Part shown: positions 16,151 to 17,153 of the stretch, piece by piece | How the letters are laid out: every line of letters begins with the position of its first letter | Position numbering within the stretch: position 1 is the stretch's first letter | Assembly: GCA_964468725.1 (NCBI GenBank) | Contig: CAYXVU010000127.1 | Span: 1 to 17,153, forward strand | DNA: 17,153 bases | Source: CAYXVU01 sp964468725 | Lineage (GTDB): Bacteria > Acidobacteriota > Blastocatellia > UBA7656 | Direction of reading: 5' to 3' | Program-made: the position numbers and the translations under genes | The notes under the pieces: model-generated | What the model saw: only the letters and a program-made list of their open reading frames with translations | Told to the model about the DNA's origin: nothing | Database searches by the model: none

Positions 16151-16918
16151 TCAGGGTCCGAAGTGCAGAAGACGGCGCAGCCGTCGCGGAAAATTTCGTA
16201 ACCTCACATACTCCGCAAAAAACCGATTCGACAGCAGGGCAAACAGCCGTTCCGAGCGCAGATAATAGGCATCAACCCGTTCGATGGCAAACGGGTCGCT
16301 GTACCTCGAAGTCACAGCTAAGCTATCGGAACACGCACCTTTGAAATGGCGTTGCGTAATCGCGCGGCAAGCCTCATTGTACCGCCCAAAAGGATAGGCA
16401 AAGCTGTGAACCGATGAGCCGATAGCCTCTTCAATGATGGCTTTGGAATTCCGAACTTCTCTCTCGACTTGATGCGCCGATAGCTTCGTTAAGTCCGCGT
16501 GCGTTAGGGTGTGAGCGCCAATTTCTATGCCCTGGTTATGCAACTCGCTGATCTCCCGCCAAGTCAACATGGCGCGGTTTTGGAGACTGGGGAGGCTGCT
16601 GTTTGGCGTTGGAGAGGTGTCAGTACCGACCGTGATAAAGACCGTCGCAGACATGCCGAAATCCTGCAATGCAGGAAAGGCTTCCTGATAAACGCTTCGA
16701 TAGCCATCATCAAAGGTAATGACAAAGGAGTTTGACGGAAAGGGAATCTGACGACGCAGGCAATCAACGGCTTGGTCAAAACGAACCGTTTGCAATCCCT
16801 TATCGCGTAAGCGGGCGAGCCCGGTGCGGAAAAGATCGGGAGAAAATGAAATCACCGAGGGCTGCTGATCGAGGGCATGAAAAGTAAGGATGGGAATGGT
16901 GTCGGCCATTTTCTCCAT
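16151..16918 (-). CDS. NodB-domain polysaccharide deacetylase
   Basis: 255 aa from ATG 16918. A second ATG 9 nt downstream (16909) is equally possible, with GGAG only 3 nt before it. The open frame runs further upstream, but those residues overlap the preceding membrane-protein gene and are low-complexity Arg/Ser, so I reject them. NodB motifs, numbered from 16918, are motif 1 VITFDDGYRSVY (66-77, catalytic base D70 and metal ligand D71), motif 2 GAHTLTHADL (134-143, metal ligands H136 and H140), and motif 3 FAYPFGRYN (173-181). These CE4 enzymes remove N- or O-acetyl groups from glycans. No signal peptide is evident, so it may act on a cytoplasmic or membrane-bound intermediate. A basic C-terminus (RRLRRLLHFGP) follows. 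It is coupled to the GT4 gene. Confidence 0.9.
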   Translation of the reverse strand: MEKMADTIPILTFHALDQQPSVISFSPDLFRTGLARLRDKGLQTVRFDQAVDCLRRQIPFPSNSFVITFDDGYRSVYQEAFPALQDFGMSATVFITVGTDTSPTPNSSLPSLQNRAMLTWREISELHNQGIEIGAHTLTHADLTKLSAHQVEREVRNSKAIIEEAIGSSVHSFAYPFGRYNEACRAITQRHFKGACSDSLAVTSRYSDPFAIERVDAYYLRSERLFALLSNRFFAEYVRLRNFPRRLRRLLHFGP

Positions 16919-16973
16919 TCGGCTAGGCGTTGGTCTGGTTTTGCCCTGCATGCGAAGGGATAGTGGCTGCCGG

Positions 16974-17153
16974 TTACTGGCTGCCATAGGACGGCGGTTG
17001 CTGATAAGGCGGCGGTGGCAAAGGCTGTGAACTGACGAATGCCTGTTTGACCTCAGGCGCATTCAATACGATGAAAGCCCAGATGCCGACCGGGATGCCG
17101 AAGATGCAACACGCCGACGTCGAGTGGGGTGCCTCCCGGCAGGATTGCTTCGC
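16974..17153 (-). CDS. 3' end of a small membrane protein with Pro/Tyr-rich tail (partial)
   Basis: 59 codons and a TAA are visible; the start lies beyond the window edge. The readable part has a hydrophobic helix, CCIFGIPVGIWAFIVLN, directly followed by APEVKQAF and then a tail rich in Pro, Tyr, Gln and Ser (PLPPPPYQQPPSYGSQ). The pattern 'G-I/L-P-x-GIWA-x-x-V-L-x-x-PEV-x-x-AF' is, from memory, a common ending of short two- or three-helix membrane proteins of unknown function in many phyla. The first ~14 visible residues look less membrane-like than expected, so an error or frameshift near the edge is possible. Its stop lies 55 nt before the deacetylase start, so it may be the preceding gene of the same transcript. 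Function unknown. Confidence 0.6.
   Translation of the reverse strand, partial: AKQSCREAPHSTSACCIFGIPVGIWAFIVLNAPEVKQAFVSSQPLPPPPYQQPPSYGSQ

Noticed and set aside
1..17153. CRISPR arrays, tRNA/rRNA genes, IS elements, phage genes
   Set aside because: No regularly spaced direct repeats, cloverleaf or rRNA-like sequence, transposase or phage motifs were seen. The 'holin-like' module is only a domain resemblance in the oxidoreductase.

Overview
The window is a densely packed, single-direction locus: every gene I can support is on the minus strand, so transcription runs from about 17153 down to 18. The sequence suggests a diderm (Gram-negative-type) bacterium. There is a large TonB-dependent outer-membrane receptor of the carboxypeptidase-regulatory-domain ('Oar-like') type, a periplasmic binding protein with a twin-arginine signal, and glycan-assembly enzymes. 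Oar-like receptors and AlkP-type enzymes ending in an 'ERLKGLGYIE'-like tail are, from family knowledge, common in Acidobacteriota, and the moderate GC content would fit the Blastocatellia. That placement is an inference. No rRNA or marker gene is present to fix it.

Layout in transcription order: (1) the 3' end of a small membrane protein with a Pro/Tyr/Gln-rich tail (16974-17153, cut by the window edge); (2) a NodB-type polysaccharide deacetylase; (3) a GT4 glycosyltransferase, whose start is 1 nt after the previous stop; (4) a ~1040-aa TonB-dependent receptor; (5) a PaaK/CapK-like adenylate-forming enzyme; (6-8) a complete tripartite tricarboxylate transporter in the order tctC-tctA-tctB; (9) a GT39/PMT-like integral membrane glycosyltransferase; (10) an AlkP-superfamily phosphodiesterase/phosphatase, overlapping the previous gene by 14 nt; (11) a Wzx-type flippase; and, after a 215-nt gap, (12) an FAD-dependent oxidoreductase (HemY/UDP-galactopyranose-mutase-like fold) carrying a C-terminal two-helix membrane module.

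The outer parts (genes 2-3 and 9-12) read as an exopolysaccharide or glycolipid assembly cluster: sugar transfer, deacetylation, membrane flipping, lipid-linked sugar transfer and possibly phosphate chemistry. The middle part (genes 4-8) reads as a possible uptake-and-activation chain for a carboxylic acid: outer-membrane receptor, periplasmic binding protein, inner-membrane permease pair, cytoplasmic adenylating ligase. Finding this chain inside a glycan operon, with intergenic gaps of 45 nt or less, is the most interesting feature of the window. Whether it is one functional unit cannot be decided from sequence alone.

No RNA genes, CRISPR arrays, insertion sequences, attachment sites or convincing rho-independent terminators were seen. 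No initiating phosphoglycosyltransferase, Wzy polymerase or Wzz chain-length regulator was seen, so the glycan cluster probably continues outside the window.
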